Shown here: one piece after another, positions 1-8,445 of the stretch
Numbering within the stretch: position 1 is the first letter of the stretch
Layout of the letters: each line of letters opens with the position of its first letter
Assembly (NCBI RefSeq): GCF_030849025.1
Contig: NZ_CP118224.1
Span: 1,224,001 to 1,288,000, forward strand
DNA length: 64,000 bases
Reading direction: 5' to 3'
Source: Oceanimonas pelagia
Lineage (GTDB): Bacteria > Pseudomonadota > Gammaproteobacteria > Enterobacterales > Aeromonadaceae
The notes under the pieces: generated by a model
Told to the model about the DNA's origin: nothing
Seen by the model: only the letters and a program-made list of their open reading frames with translations
The model's database searches: none
Translations under genes and position numbers: made by a program

Positions 1-114
1 ACGCCCAACATTCAGGTGGACGCCCAGACCTACGAGGTGTACTGCGACGGCGAGCTGCTTACCTGCGAGCCCGCCACGGTATTGCCTCTGGCCCAGCTGT
101 ATTCGCTGTTTTAA
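1..114 (+). CDS. ureC: Urease alpha subunit UreC, C-terminal 37 residues only
   Basis: The reading frame is open from the first base and ends with TAA at 112-114. Its last residues ([21 protein letters not shown]) match the conserved UreC tail, in which the acidic GELLTCEPA stretch precedes a final Leu-Phe. UreC carries the dinickel active site, which lies upstream of this window. ureE follows after 12 bases, so this is the end of the structural urease genes within one operon. Confidence 0.9.
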   Translation, partial: TPNIQVDAQTYEVYCDGELLTCEPATVLPLAQLYSLF

Positions 115-126
115 CAAGGAACCATC

Positions 127-579
127 ATGCTGAACATTACCCACAACGAGGGGCAAAGTACCCGGCCTGCCGACGACACCCTGACCCTGCCCTTTGAGTT
201 GCGCCAGAAAGGACGGCTGCGCGCCGTCAGTGACGGCGGCACCGAGCTGGGCCTGTTTCTGGAGCGGGGCCGGGTGCTGAGGGCCGGCGACAAGCTGGTA
301 AGCGAAAGTGGCCGGGTGTTTGAGGTACGCGCCGGGGCCGAGCCGGTGGTCACCGCCCATGCCCCCGACTGGCCTGCCTTTGCCCGGGCCTGCTATCACC
401 TGGGCAACCGTCACGTCACACTGGAGATAGGCGAGCGCTGGCTGCGTTTTGCGCCGGATCATGTGCTCGAGCACCTGGCCGAGCATCTGGGCCTGCGGCT
501 GGAGCGTGAGCAGGCCCCTTTTAATCCCGAGTCCGGCGCTTATCACGGCCTGGGCGGCCACCATCATCATGATCACTGA
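127..579 (+). CDS. ureE: Urease accessory protein UreE, nickel metallochaperone
   Basis: A 150-residue protein of normal UreE length. UreE binds nickel and delivers it to the UreG/UreF/UreD complex for urease activation in the cytoplasm. The conserved metal-site segment CYHLGNRHV is at about residues 89-97 (His91, His96), and the C-terminus is a histidine tail (GGHHHHDH) that stores extra nickel in many UreE proteins. The start ATG follows the ureC stop and an AAGGA ribosome site. The gene overlaps ureF by 11 bases. Confidence 0.95.
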   Translation: MLNITHNEGQSTRPADDTLTLPFELRQKGRLRAVSDGGTELGLFLERGRVLRAGDKLVSESGRVFEVRAGAEPVVTAHAPDWPAFARACYHLGNRHVTLEIGERWLRFAPDHVLEHLAEHLGLRLEREQAPFNPESGAYHGLGGHHHHDH

Positions 580-1231
580 CGGCGAGCTGCTGGGGCTGCT
601 GCACCTGGCCAGCCCGGCCTTGCCCATTGGCGGCTTTGCCTGGTCCGCCGGGCTGGAGTCGGCCATTGAGCTGGGCTGGGTAACCCATGAAGCCGAGCTC
701 AGGGACTGGCTCACCGTCACCCTGCAGGGGCTGGCCCACCTTGATCTGCCGGTGCTGCTGCGTGCGTATGGCGCGCTGGCGGCTGGCCAGTACGAGGCGG
801 TGGCCTGCTGGAGCGATTTTATTCGCGCCAGCCGCGAAACCCGGGAGTTGTTGTTTGAAGACGAGCAGCAGGCCCTGGCGCTGGTGCGGCTGCTGAAAGG
901 GCAGGGGGTAAATGTGGCCATGCTGCCCGCGTCGCCGGCCCTGATGTGCGTCTGGGCACTGGCGGCCCGGCAGTGGGGGCTGAGTGCCCGCACCGCCGCT
1001 CTGGGCTTTGCCTGGAGCTGGCTGGAAAACCAGCTGGCGGTAGCCAGCAAGACTCTGCCATTGGGGCAGACCGCGGCGCAGCGGCTGCTGCTGGCGCTGA
1101 AGCCGGCGTTAAGCGAGGCGCTGGTGCTGGCCGAATCCCTTGACGATAACCGGCTGGGGCTGGGCCTGCCCGGTCAGGTGCAGGCCAGCGCCCTGCATGA
1201 AACCCAATATTCACGATTGTTCCGGAGCTGA
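569..1231 (+). CDS. ureF: Urease accessory protein UreF
   Basis: A 220-residue all-helical UreF-type protein. UreF bridges apo-urease (with UreD) and the GTPase UreG during nickel insertion. The N-terminal signature [21 protein letters not shown] is typical of the family. The frame is open further upstream, but the start at 569 lies inside the ureE histidine tail and gives the usual UreF N-terminus. The overlap with ureE suggests translational coupling. No ureD is visible in the window. Confidence 0.93.
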   Translation: MITDGELLGLLHLASPALPIGGFAWSAGLESAIELGWVTHEAELRDWLTVTLQGLAHLDLPVLLRAYGALAAGQYEAVACWSDFIRASRETRELLFEDEQQALALVRLLKGQGVNVAMLPASPALMCVWALAARQWGLSARTAALGFAWSWLENQLAVASKTLPLGQTAAQRLLLALKPALSEALVLAESLDDNRLGLGLPGQVQASALHETQYSRLFRS

Positions 1232-1235
1232 AAAT

Positions 1236-1883
1236 ATGAGTACACACTGTTTGCGCGTTGGCGTGGGGGGGCCGGTGGGCTCGGGCAAAACGGCGCTGCT
1301 GCGCCAGCTGTGCGCGGCCCTGCGCCAGCACTACGATCTGGCGGTGGTCACCAACGACATTTACACCAGGGAAGACGCCGAGTTTCTGCTGCGCCACCAG
1401 GCGCTGGAAGAAGACCGCATTCTGGGGGTGGAAACCGGCGGCTGCCCCCATACCGCCATTCGGGAAGACGCCTCCATGAACCTGGCGGCCATCGACACCC
1501 TGCAACAGCGTCACCCCGGCCTGGAGCTGGTGCTGGTGGAAAGCGGCGGCGACAACCTGTCCGCCACCTTCAGCCCCGAGCTGTCGGATCTCACCCTCTA
1601 TGTCATCGACGTGTGCGCCGGCGACAAGATCCCCCGCAAGGGCGGCCCCGGCATTACCAAGTCGGATTTGCTGATCATCAACAAGACCGATCTGGCGCCC
1701 ATGGTGAACGCCTCGCTGGAGGTGATGGACAGGGATGCCAGACGCATGCGCGGCGAGCGGCCCTTTGTATTTACCAACCTGATGCGCGGCGACGGCCTGC
1801 TCGAAATCATTCTCTTTATAGAGCGCCAAGGCATGCTGCGCCCGCTGCCCGCCGATTTTGCCATTCACGGAGAACAAGCATGA
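1236..1883 (+). CDS. ureG: Urease accessory GTPase UreG
   Basis: A 215-residue SIMIBI-class GTPase that couples GTP hydrolysis to nickel delivery. The P-loop GPVGSGKT is at residues 12-19. The family motifs [13 protein letters not shown] (Cys-Pro-His nickel-binding site), [15 protein letters not shown] and NKTDLAP (guanine specificity) are all present. The frame is open upstream, but the ATG at 1236 gives the canonical start four bases after the ureF stop. The end overlaps the next gene by an ATGA junction. Confidence 0.96.
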   Translation: MSTHCLRVGVGGPVGSGKTALLRQLCAALRQHYDLAVVTNDIYTREDAEFLLRHQALEEDRILGVETGGCPHTAIREDASMNLAAIDTLQQRHPGLELVLVESGGDNLSATFSPELSDLTLYVIDVCAGDKIPRKGGPGITKSDLLIINKTDLAPMVNASLEVMDRDARRMRGERPFVFTNLMRGDGLLEIILFIERQGMLRPLPADFAIHGEQA

Positions 1884-2431
1884 AAAAAGCCCTGATTACC
1901 CTGGCCGCCCTGATGCCGGCCGCCGCTTTTGCCCACCCCGGCCACGGCGAGGCCGGCCTTGCCGCCGGTTTGCTGCACCCCATGATGGGAGGGGATCACC
2001 TGTTGGCCATGCTGGCCGTGGGCATGCTGGCCATGGCCGGCGGCAACCGGGCGGGCTGGCGCCTGCCCCTGACCTTTGTGGCGGCCATGGTAGCGGGGGC
2101 GATCCTGGGCATGGCGGGCATGGGATTGCCGGCGGTGGAGCCGGTGATCCTGGTGTCCATGGTGGTGCTGGGTGGCCTGCTGGCCGCCAATGTGGCCGGT
2201 GCGGGCCGCGGCCTGCTGCTGTTGTGCGCCCTGTTTGGTTTGTTCCATGGCAATGCCCATGGCCTGGAGACGCCGGCGTCCGGCTCGGCTCTGATCTTTA
2301 TGGCGGGGTTTGTGCTGGCCACCGGTTTGTTGCATGCCGCCGGCTGGCTTGCCGCCCGCCATCTGCATCAAACCCTGCTGCGAGTGTTCGGTTTTGCCGT
2401 GGCCGGCGTTGGCCTGCTGGCAGCGATATAA
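1880..2431 (+). CDS. ureJ: HupE/UreJ family nickel (or cobalt) permease
   Basis: A 183-residue hydrophobic protein with an N-terminal signal-like segment ending AFAHPGHG, then about six membrane spans. The metal-permease motif [10 protein letters not shown] (HX5DH type) and the later [13 protein letters not shown] are hallmarks of HupE/UreJ proteins. The start overlaps the ureG stop (ATGA), so it is translated with the urease operon. Its likely job is to supply nickel for urease. Family knowledge supports the role; metal specificity is inferred from context. Confidence 0.9.
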   Translation: MKKALITLAALMPAAAFAHPGHGEAGLAAGLLHPMMGGDHLLAMLAVGMLAMAGGNRAGWRLPLTFVAAMVAGAILGMAGMGLPAVEPVILVSMVVLGGLLAANVAGAGRGLLLLCALFGLFHGNAHGLETPASGSALIFMAGFVLATGLLHAAGWLAARHLHQTLLRVFGFAVAGVGLLAAI

Positions 2432-2506
2432 TGACGTGAGGAGTTTTCCGAAGTCATTCCGGCCTTTGAGCCGGCATTCAGAGCAGAATGCACCATGGCT
2501 GCACTA

Positions 2507-2536
2507 AAAACATGCCGGGCCAGGCCCGGCATGTTT
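2507..2536 (+). terminator. Intrinsic terminator after the urease operon
   Basis: An 12-bp G+C-rich stem (AACATGCCGGGC pairing with GCCCGGCATGTT) around a short loop, with a short T run, lies 76 bases after ureJ. It probably ends the urease transcript. Confidence 0.75.
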
Positions 2537-2640
2537 CCAAAAATGCTGCCTTCCTGGTCAAATGCGCCGGCACCGCGTTGCCAAAAGTGCCGATTGAGCC
2601 GATAATTCCGGTTTAAATCATCATTTCAGAGTTACCCCCC

Positions 2641-3933
2641 ATGCTTGAACAATATTTTAAGCTCAAAGAGCTCAACACCAACGTCCGCCAGGAGGTGGTG
2701 GCGGGCATTACCACCTTTCTTACCATGGCCTACATCATCTTCGTCAATCCGGCGATTTTGTCGGAGGCGGGCATGGATTATGGCGCCGTGTTTGTGGCCA
2801 CCTGTCTGGCGGCGGCATTGGGCTGCTTTATCATGGGGCTGGCGGCCAACTACCCCATTGCCCTGGCGCCGGGCATGGGCCTGAACGCCTTTTTCACCTA
2901 TACCGTGGTGCTTACCGAAGGCTACAGCTGGCAAAGCGCCCTGGGCGCCGTGTTCTTCTCCGGCTGTATCTTTGTGCTGCTCAGCCTGTTCAAGGTGCGG
3001 GAGTGGATCATCAACGCCATTCCTCAGCCGCTCAAGCTCGGCATTGCCGCCGGCATCGGTCTGTTTCTGGCACTGGTGGGGCTGAAAAGCGCCGGCATTA
3101 TCGTGGATAACCCGGCCACCCTGGTGGGGCTGGGCGACATTACCGGCCTGCAGGCGGGCCTGGCGGTGCTGGGCTTTTTCCTGATCATCGGCATGGCGGC
3201 CCGGGGCATGCGCGGTGCGGTGATGATCGGCATTCTGGCGATCACCGGCCTTGGCCTGGCTTTTGGCGATGTGGAATATCAGGGCATAGTGTCTGCCCCG
3301 CCTTCCATCATGCCCACCTTTATGCAGCTGGACATTGCCGGTGCCTTTAACGTGGGCATGCTGTCGGTGATCTTCGCCTTTCTGTTTGTGGACCTGTTCG
3401 ATACTTCCGGCACCCTGATCGCCGTGGCCCAGCGGGCCAAACTGCTGGACGAGCAGGGCCGGCTGCCGCGCCTGGGCCGCGCCCTGCTGGCCGACAGCAC
3501 CGCTTCCATTGCCGGCTCGGTGCTGGGCACCTCCACCACCACCTCCTATGTGGAAAGCACCGCCGGCGTGGCCGTGGGCGGACGCAGCGGCCTCACCGCC
3601 GTGGTGACCGGCCTGCTGTTTATTGCCGCCATTCTGTTTTCGCCGCTGGCGGGCATGGTGCCGGCCTACGCCACCGCCGGTGCCCTGGTGTATGTGGCGG
3701 TGCTGATGCTGGCTCAGCTGGCCCACCTGCACTGGGACGACCTCACCGAAGCCGTGCCCGCCGTGGTGGTACTGGTGATGATGCCCTTTACCTTCTCCAT
3801 CGCCCACGGCATTGCCTTTGGCTTTATCAGCTTTGTGGGCGTCAAGGTGCTGTCCGGCCGCGCCAGTGAAGTGAGCCCGGTGGTCTGGGCGCTGGCGGTG
3901 CTGTTTGCGCTGAAGTTTGCCTTTGGCGTGTGA
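2641..3933 (+). CDS. NCS2/AzgA-type adenine, hypoxanthine or guanine permease
   Basis: A 430-residue integral membrane protein with 12 or more predicted spans, the normal size for AzgA-like purine:proton symporters in the inner membrane. Family segments visible are VVAGITTFLTMAYIIFVNP at the N-terminus, ALAPGMGLNAFFTY, and the pair FLFVDLFDTSGTLIAVA and LGTSTTTSYVESTAGVAVGGRSGLTA that form the substrate site. It stands alone between terminators. I cannot tell from sequence whether adenine or guanine/hypoxanthine is preferred. Confidence 0.88.
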   Translation: MLEQYFKLKELNTNVRQEVVAGITTFLTMAYIIFVNPAILSEAGMDYGAVFVATCLAAALGCFIMGLAANYPIALAPGMGLNAFFTYTVVLTEGYSWQSALGAVFFSGCIFVLLSLFKVREWIINAIPQPLKLGIAAGIGLFLALVGLKSAGIIVDNPATLVGLGDITGLQAGLAVLGFFLIIGMAARGMRGAVMIGILAITGLGLAFGDVEYQGIVSAPPSIMPTFMQLDIAGAFNVGMLSVIFAFLFVDLFDTSGTLIAVAQRAKLLDEQGRLPRLGRALLADSTASIAGSVLGTSTTTSYVESTAGVAVGGRSGLTAVVTGLLFIAAILFSPLAGMVPAYATAGALVYVAVLMLAQLAHLHWDDLTEAVPAVVVLVMMPFTFSIAHGIAFGFISFVGVKVLSGRASEVSPVVWALAVLFALKFAFGV

Positions 3934-3972
3934 GCGCGCGGTGCAGCATTGACGCCAGTCGCCATTAAATAC

Positions 3973-3999
3973 AAAAAAGCCCCGGAACCGGGGCTTTTT
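3973..3999. terminator. Bidirectional terminator between the purine permease and asnS
   Basis: The stem AAAAAGCCCCGG / CCGGGGCTTTTT with a two-base loop has an A run on one side and a T run on the other. It sits between converging genes and can end both transcripts. Confidence 0.85.
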
Positions 4000-4020
4000 G
4001 CTTTCATTTTTCGCGAATAA

Positions 4021-5421
4021 TCAGAACTCGGCGTTGCGCGGGGTGCGGGGGAAGGGGATCACATCCCGCACGTTGCCCATGCCGGTGACGTAGGCCACCA
4101 GGCGTTCAAAGCCCAGACCAAAGCCGGCATGAGGCACGGTGCCGTAGCGGCGCAGATCCCGGTACCAGCCGTAGTCTTCCTTGTTCAGGCCCATTTCTTC
4201 CAGGCGGGCGTCCAGTACTTCCAGCACCTCTTCCCGCTGGGAGCCACCGATGATCTCGCCAATGCCGGGAGCCAGCACATCCATGGCCGCCACGGTTTTG
4301 CCGTCCGGGTTCAGCTTCATGTAGAAGGCCTTGATGTCTTTCGGGTAGTTCTTCACCACCACCGGCGCCTTGAAGTGTTCTTCGGCCAGGTAGCGCTCGT
4401 GTTCGGAAGACAAATCCACGCCCCATTCCACCGGGAACTCGAACTTCCTGCCGGATTTTTTAAGGATCTCCACCGCATCGGTGTAGTCCACCTGGGCGAA
4501 GTCCTTTTCCACAAAGCTCTGCAGCCGGGTAATGGCGTCTTTATCCACACGCTGGGCGAAGAAGGTCATGTCGTCCATGCGCTCTTCCAGCACAGCGCGG
4601 AACACGTATTTCAGCATGTCTTCGGCCAGTTTGGCGGCATCATCCAGATCGGCAAAGGCCACCTCCGGCTCCACCATCCAGAACTCGGCCAGGTGGCGGC
4701 TGGTGTTGGAGTTTTCGGCGCGGAAGGTGGGGCCAAAGGTATACACCTTGCTCAGGGCGCAGGCGTAGGTCTCGGCGTTGAGCTGGCCGGACACGGTAAG
4801 AAACGCTTCCTTGCCAAAGAAGTCTTCGCCAAAGTCGATGTCGCCCTTGTCGGTGCGCGGCAGGTTGTGCAGATCCAGGGTGGATACCCGGAACATTTCC
4901 CCGGCGCCTTCGCAGTCGGACGCGGTCACGATGGGAGTGGCCACCCACATGTAACCGTTTTCATGAAAGAAGCGGTGCAGCGCCTGCGACAGGCAGTTGC
5001 GCACCCGGGCCACGGCGCCAATCAGGTTGGTGCGCGGGCGCAGGTGGGCGTATTCCCGCAGATATTCAATGGAGTGGCGCTTGGCGGCCATGGGGTAGGT
5101 GTCGGGATCGTCTACCCAGCCCACCACCTTGACCTCGGTGGCCTGCAGCTCGAAGTCCTGGCCCTGGCCCTGCGACTCCACCACTGTGCCGGTGACTTCC
5201 ACCGAGCAGCCGGTAGTCAGACGCACCACTTCAGACTGATAATTCGCCACGTTATTGGGCACCACGGCCTGCACCGGATTGAAGCAGCTGCCATCGTGAA
5301 TGGCCAAAAACGAAATTCCCGCCTTGGAGTCACGGCGAGTGCGAATCCACCCCTTAACGGTAAGGGGGGTGCCAACGGCATATTTGCCTGCCAGCACATC
5401 AGTTACGGATGCGTGGGTCAT
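4021..5421 (-). CDS. asnS: Asparaginyl-tRNA synthetase
   Basis: A 466-residue class IIb aminoacyl-tRNA synthetase that charges tRNA-Asn. The N-terminal OB-fold anticodon domain (about residues 15-110) is followed by the catalytic core. Motif 2 is visible as [22 protein letters not shown] and motif 3 as [27 protein letters not shown]. The frame is open 54 codons further upstream, but the start at 5421 gives [14 protein letters not shown], the usual N-terminus of bacterial AsnS. It is transcribed divergently from the next gene. Confidence 0.97.
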   Translation of the reverse strand: MTHASVTDVLAGKYAVGTPLTVKGWIRTRRDSKAGISFLAIHDGSCFNPVQAVVPNNVANYQSEVVRLTTGCSVEVTGTVVESQGQGQDFELQATEVKVVGWVDDPDTYPMAAKRHSIEYLREYAHLRPRTNLIGAVARVRNCLSQALHRFFHENGYMWVATPIVTASDCEGAGEMFRVSTLDLHNLPRTDKGDIDFGEDFFGKEAFLTVSGQLNAETYACALSKVYTFGPTFRAENSNTSRHLAEFWMVEPEVAFADLDDAAKLAEDMLKYVFRAVLEERMDDMTFFAQRVDKDAITRLQSFVEKDFAQVDYTDAVEILKKSGRKFEFPVEWGVDLSSEHERYLAEEHFKAPVVVKNYPKDIKAFYMKLNPDGKTVAAMDVLAPGIGEIIGGSQREEVLEVLDARLEEMGLNKEDYGWYRDLRRYGTVPHAGFGLGFERLVAYVTGMGNVRDVIPFPRTPRNAEF

Positions 5422-5533
5422 GTAAATCGCTCTCCAGCTTTGAACTAAACCGGCCCCTGGCCGATACACTATACATAAGGGAGCTAATGTTACCCGTGTG
5501 GGGTCAGGACTCAAGCAAAAGATGGGAGGGGCT

Positions 5534-5878
5534 ATGGCGAAGCAACGCAAAGACTGGCTCGGCGCCTGGCTTGCGGCCCTCACCGGCGGCGGCTGGACAC
5601 TCTACATACTGCTGCTGATCCTGTTTCACTACGGCCGGCCCGAGCAGCACTACGGCTATCTGCGCTACCTGGAGGTGGAAGTGCGCACCGGCTGGCTTAC
5701 CCTGCCGACGCTGTGGTTTCACCTGGGCATCTGGGGCGCCCTGGGGCTGGCGGTGACCACCTTTACCCTGGTGCACCTCAAGGGCCGGCGCCACAGCCAG
5801 TATCTCAAGGTGTATCTGGTGATGCTGGCCGCCGCCGCCCTGTTTACCCTGCTGTTGTTTTACTTTTATCCCGCCTAG
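5534..5878 (+). CDS. Small membrane protein of unknown function
   Basis: A 114-residue protein with three predicted membrane segments (about residues 11-29, 55-78 and 90-111) and a tyrosine-rich stretch between the first two. I do not recognise the family. I chose the ATG at 5534 because GGAGGGG lies just before it; the frame is open upstream to 5498. The L,D-transpeptidase gene starts 48 bases downstream, so the two may be cotranscribed, but nothing else ties it to the cell wall. Confidence 0.65.
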   Translation: MAKQRKDWLGAWLAALTGGGWTLYILLLILFHYGRPEQHYGYLRYLEVEVRTGWLTLPTLWFHLGIWGALGLAVTTFTLVHLKGRRHSQYLKVYLVMLAAAALFTLLLFYFYPA

Positions 5879-5926
5879 GGCGAGAAGTTGACCATACTTG
5901 TGGCAACAACCCAGGGAGGGGATGCG

Positions 5927-7255
5927 ATGATAAACATACTGCTCAGGCTGTTGATAACCGTGGCCCTGCTGCTGAGTGGCCCGGCATGGGCGCAGCTGTT
6001 GTGGCATCACGGCAACACGCTGAATCCGGCCGGGCAGCAGTTGCAACAACTGTTGCTGCCCGATGAGCCTGCGTTTGCCGCCATGAGTCCGGCCGAACGG
6101 GACGACTGGCTAACCCGGGAATGGCGTGCCGTGTTGCAGGAAAGAGAACGCTTCGCCCAATACACCCTGCCGGCCCACTGGCGCACCGAGGGCTTTGACC
6201 AGGCCATTCGCCAGCAGGAGCTCACTACCTACATGGCCGGCCAGGCCCCCGATTACCACGGTTACCGCGAACTGCAGCGTCATTACCAGCGCCTGGCCGA
6301 TGTCACCCATTACACCACACTGCCTTCGGGGCCGAACGTACGCCCCGGCGAGCGGGACGCGATCATTCCGGTGCTGCGCCAACGGCTGGCGGAGCTCGGC
6401 CGGCAAGTGCCGGTGCCGGTCGGCCGGGCCGATGTACTGGACCCGCCGTTAAGTGAAACTCTTTCCACCCTGCAGCGGGCCGGGGGCCTGGAGGTGACGG
6501 GAGGGCTGAATCAGGCCACCCGTGCACTGATTAACCGTCCGCCCGCCGAACTGCGCGCCGAAATAAAAATCAACCTGCACCGCTGGCTGCGGCTGCCCCC
6601 GGCCACCCGTGACTATGTATTGATCAACATTCCTTCCTACCGGCTCACCCTGGTACGGGACGGTCGGCCCCAACTGGCCATGAAGGTAATAGTGGGCCGG
6701 CCCGACTGGCCCACCCCCGAGCTGGCCACCCACATAGACGCCCTCAAGGTGAACCCGGACTGGACCCCCACCGCCAATATAATGCGGGAAGACCTGTTGC
6801 CGGCTCAGCGGCGCGACGCCGGCTATCTGGATCGCAACGGCTTTATTGCCTGGCTGCCCGGAGAAAGTGCGCCCGTGTTGCCATCCAGCATCAACTGGCA
6901 GGCTCCGCCCCCCGGTCTGCGCCTGGTGCAAGAGCCTGGCCCTCACAATGCCCTTGGGCGGCTCAAGTTTGAAATGCGTAACCGCCACAGCGTGTATTTG
7001 CACGACACCCCCCATAAATCCCTGTTCGGCCGGGACCGGCGGGCGCTCAGCCACGGCTGCGTGCGCCTGGCCGAGCCGGCGGCACTTGCCAGCGGGCTGG
7101 GCTGGCAGGTACCCGGGCACGAGCGTACCCAGGTGCTGCCGCCGTCACAGCGGCTGCCGGTCTACATGGTGTATTTCACCACCTGGAGCGAGGGCGGCAG
7201 CCTGGTGTTTGCCGGGGATATTTATGGCAAAAACCGGGCCGCCAACGACGCATAG
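5927..7255 (+). CDS. L,D-transpeptidase, YcbB-like
   Basis: A 442-residue exported enzyme. An N-terminal signal sequence (about residues 1-22, ending PAWAQ) is followed by a scaffold with a peptidoglycan-binding-like segment (near residues 165-205), then the YkuD catalytic domain. The active-site motif SHGCVRL is at residues 375-381, with Cys378 as the nucleophile, and the upstream histidine is in SVYLHDT. Such enzymes form 3-3 cross-links or attach proteins to peptidoglycan in the periplasm. It is shorter than E. coli YcbB (615 residues). The ATG at 5927 has a GGGAGGGG ribosome site. Confidence 0.88.
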   Translation: MINILLRLLITVALLLSGPAWAQLLWHHGNTLNPAGQQLQQLLLPDEPAFAAMSPAERDDWLTREWRAVLQERERFAQYTLPAHWRTEGFDQAIRQQELTTYMAGQAPDYHGYRELQRHYQRLADVTHYTTLPSGPNVRPGERDAIIPVLRQRLAELGRQVPVPVGRADVLDPPLSETLSTLQRAGGLEVTGGLNQATRALINRPPAELRAEIKINLHRWLRLPPATRDYVLINIPSYRLTLVRDGRPQLAMKVIVGRPDWPTPELATHIDALKVNPDWTPTANIMREDLLPAQRRDAGYLDRNGFIAWLPGESAPVLPSSINWQAPPPGLRLVQEPGPHNALGRLKFEMRNRHSVYLHDTPHKSLFGRDRRALSHGCVRLAEPAALASGLGWQVPGHERTQVLPPSQRLPVYMVYFTTWSEGGSLVFAGDIYGKNRAANDA

Positions 7256-7622
7256 CAACACCATTGGAATTCGAACGAATCCTTGAATGGGAACCAAACG
7301 AAAAACATGAACAATAGAGCGGGAGCGGGCGGTGAACTTTCGGAAACTTGCATTAATAAACTGCCTTGCGGCTCGTGGAACTGAGCTATAAATAATAACA
7401 AGCACAATGCTTAAGGCCCGGCACTTAAGAGAAGAGAAAAGTACCGGATCATATAATCAAGCGAAAGGGAGGCCGCGAGACTATATGAAGCAAACAGGCA
7501 CAGGCGGTGCCGGATTGAAAGCAAAGCACTCTGAGTGACTCAGAGCCAAAGCAAGTTTTAACCAGGAAGGTTTTCTGTAAAACAGGGACCTGAAAACACA
7601 AGCAAGGAAAGAGGGTTTTCTT
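7256..7622 (+). promoter_or_regulatory. Leader and promoter region of the Tad pilus locus
   Basis: This 367-base gap precedes the pilin gene and is poorer in G+C than its surroundings. It holds a TATAAT hexamer at 7452-7457 without a convincing -35 box at normal spacing, and a perfect hairpin CTCTGAG-TGA-CTCAGAG at 7529-7545. A long untranslated leader ending in AAGAGGG before the pilin ATG is likely. I see no coding sequence in it. Confidence 0.45.
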
Positions 7623-7829
7623 ATGTTTATTGCCAAAGAACTGTTGCGTCTGGTGAATGATGAAGATGGTCTGACCGTGGTTGAATATGCGATTGCGGGT
7701 GGGTTGGTAGCTGCGGGTGTGGTTACTGCTTTTGTGGGATTGGGGGAAAGGGTTGATTTGGTAATTACAGACCTTTGTGGAAGTGTTGGTAAATCTGATG
7801 CAGCTTCCGCTGCTACGAAAAATTGTTGA
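7623..7829 (+). CDS. flp: Flp-type class IVb pilin, major subunit of the Tad pilus
   Basis: A 68-residue prepilin. The short leader ends in Gly, and the sequence after it, LTVVEYAIAGGLVAAGVV, has Glu at +5 and Tyr at +6, the class IVb Flp cleavage signature recognised by TadV. The hydrophobic assembly helix follows. The mature tail holds two cysteines (DLCGS and the final KNC). It is the first gene of the Tad locus and is followed by a hairpin terminator that should keep its transcript more abundant than the downstream ones. Confidence 0.93.
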   Translation: MFIAKELLRLVNDEDGLTVVEYAIAGGLVAAGVVTAFVGLGERVDLVITDLCGSVGKSDAASAATKNC

Positions 7830-7839
7830 TATCTAAAAA

Positions 7840-7861
7840 GGCGGCCAGTGCCGCCATTTTT
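7840..7861 (+). terminator. Partial terminator (attenuator) between flp and tadV
   Basis: GGCGGC-CAGT-GCCGCC forms a perfect six-bp stem with a four-base loop, followed by ATTTTT. It lies between the pilin stop and the prepilin peptidase start, 13 bases before the tadV ATG. The position suggests partial termination that gives a high pilin-to-machinery ratio. Confidence 0.7.
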
Positions 7862-7873
7862 AATGGTGGGTAT

Positions 7874-8392
7874 ATGGAACAGCTACCATTAATACTATTT
7901 TTGATGGCGGCGTGCTGGATGGATCTGGCCCGCCAAAAGATTCCCAACTGGCTGACGCTGAGTTTTATTCCCCTGGCGTTGGCCTTTCATGCCTTTGTTG
8001 GTGAAGGCCCGGCCTTTGCCCTGACCGGTCTGGTTTATTCCTTTATTATTCTGTTTCCGTTTTTTGTATTGCGTATTCTTGCCGGTGGTGACGTCAAGCT
8101 CGGCATGGCCATTGCCACCTTTGTAGGCTGGCAGGTATTTCTCGAAGCCCTGCTCTATGGCCTGATGATTGGTTTGCCCTTGGTATTAATACTGGCCTGG
8201 CGCCGGGTGGGCTGGCAGGGCTTTAAAACCACCTTCAGCCGTTACGGCATTATCCTTGGCTCCCGCCGCTATCTGGCGCCGGCAGAGAATGAAGTGGCCG
8301 GCCTGAAGGTGCCCTACGGTCCGGCCCTGGCCCTGGGCGCGGCGCTGGCGGTGGTACTGAACGAGCTGCAACTTTTTACCCTGGTGTCCTGA
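7874..8392 (+). CDS. tadV: TadV/CpaA prepilin peptidase (A24 family)
   Basis: A 172-residue inner-membrane aspartic peptidase that removes the leader of Flp and of the TadE-type pseudopilins. The two catalytic aspartates are visible in ACWMDLARQKIPN and in LAGGDVKLG. It lacks the N-terminal methylase domain of PilD, as expected for TadV. The start at 7874 follows a GGTGGG ribosome site; an open frame runs further upstream into the hairpin and is unlikely to be used. Confidence 0.9.
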   Translation: MEQLPLILFLMAACWMDLARQKIPNWLTLSFIPLALAFHAFVGEGPAFALTGLVYSFIILFPFFVLRILAGGDVKLGMAIATFVGWQVFLEALLYGLMIGLPLVLILAWRRVGWQGFKTTFSRYGIILGSRRYLAPAENEVAGLKVPYGPALALGAALAVVLNELQLFTLVS

Positions 8393-8445
8393 CATACTGG
8401 TCGGCCGCTAGCTTGCAGCTGCCGGCTTAAAAGGAGGTAACAAGG

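Noticed and set aside
2432-2640. Purine riboswitch upstream of the purine permease
   Set aside because: Apart from the urease terminator I see no conserved purine-aptamer core in the leader.
4129-5448. Long plus-strand open frame opposite asnS
   Set aside because: It is a shadow of asnS caused by high GC; the asnS product is unmistakable. The same applies to the long frames opposite rcpA, dnaX, sbcB, hrpA and the aspartokinase gene.
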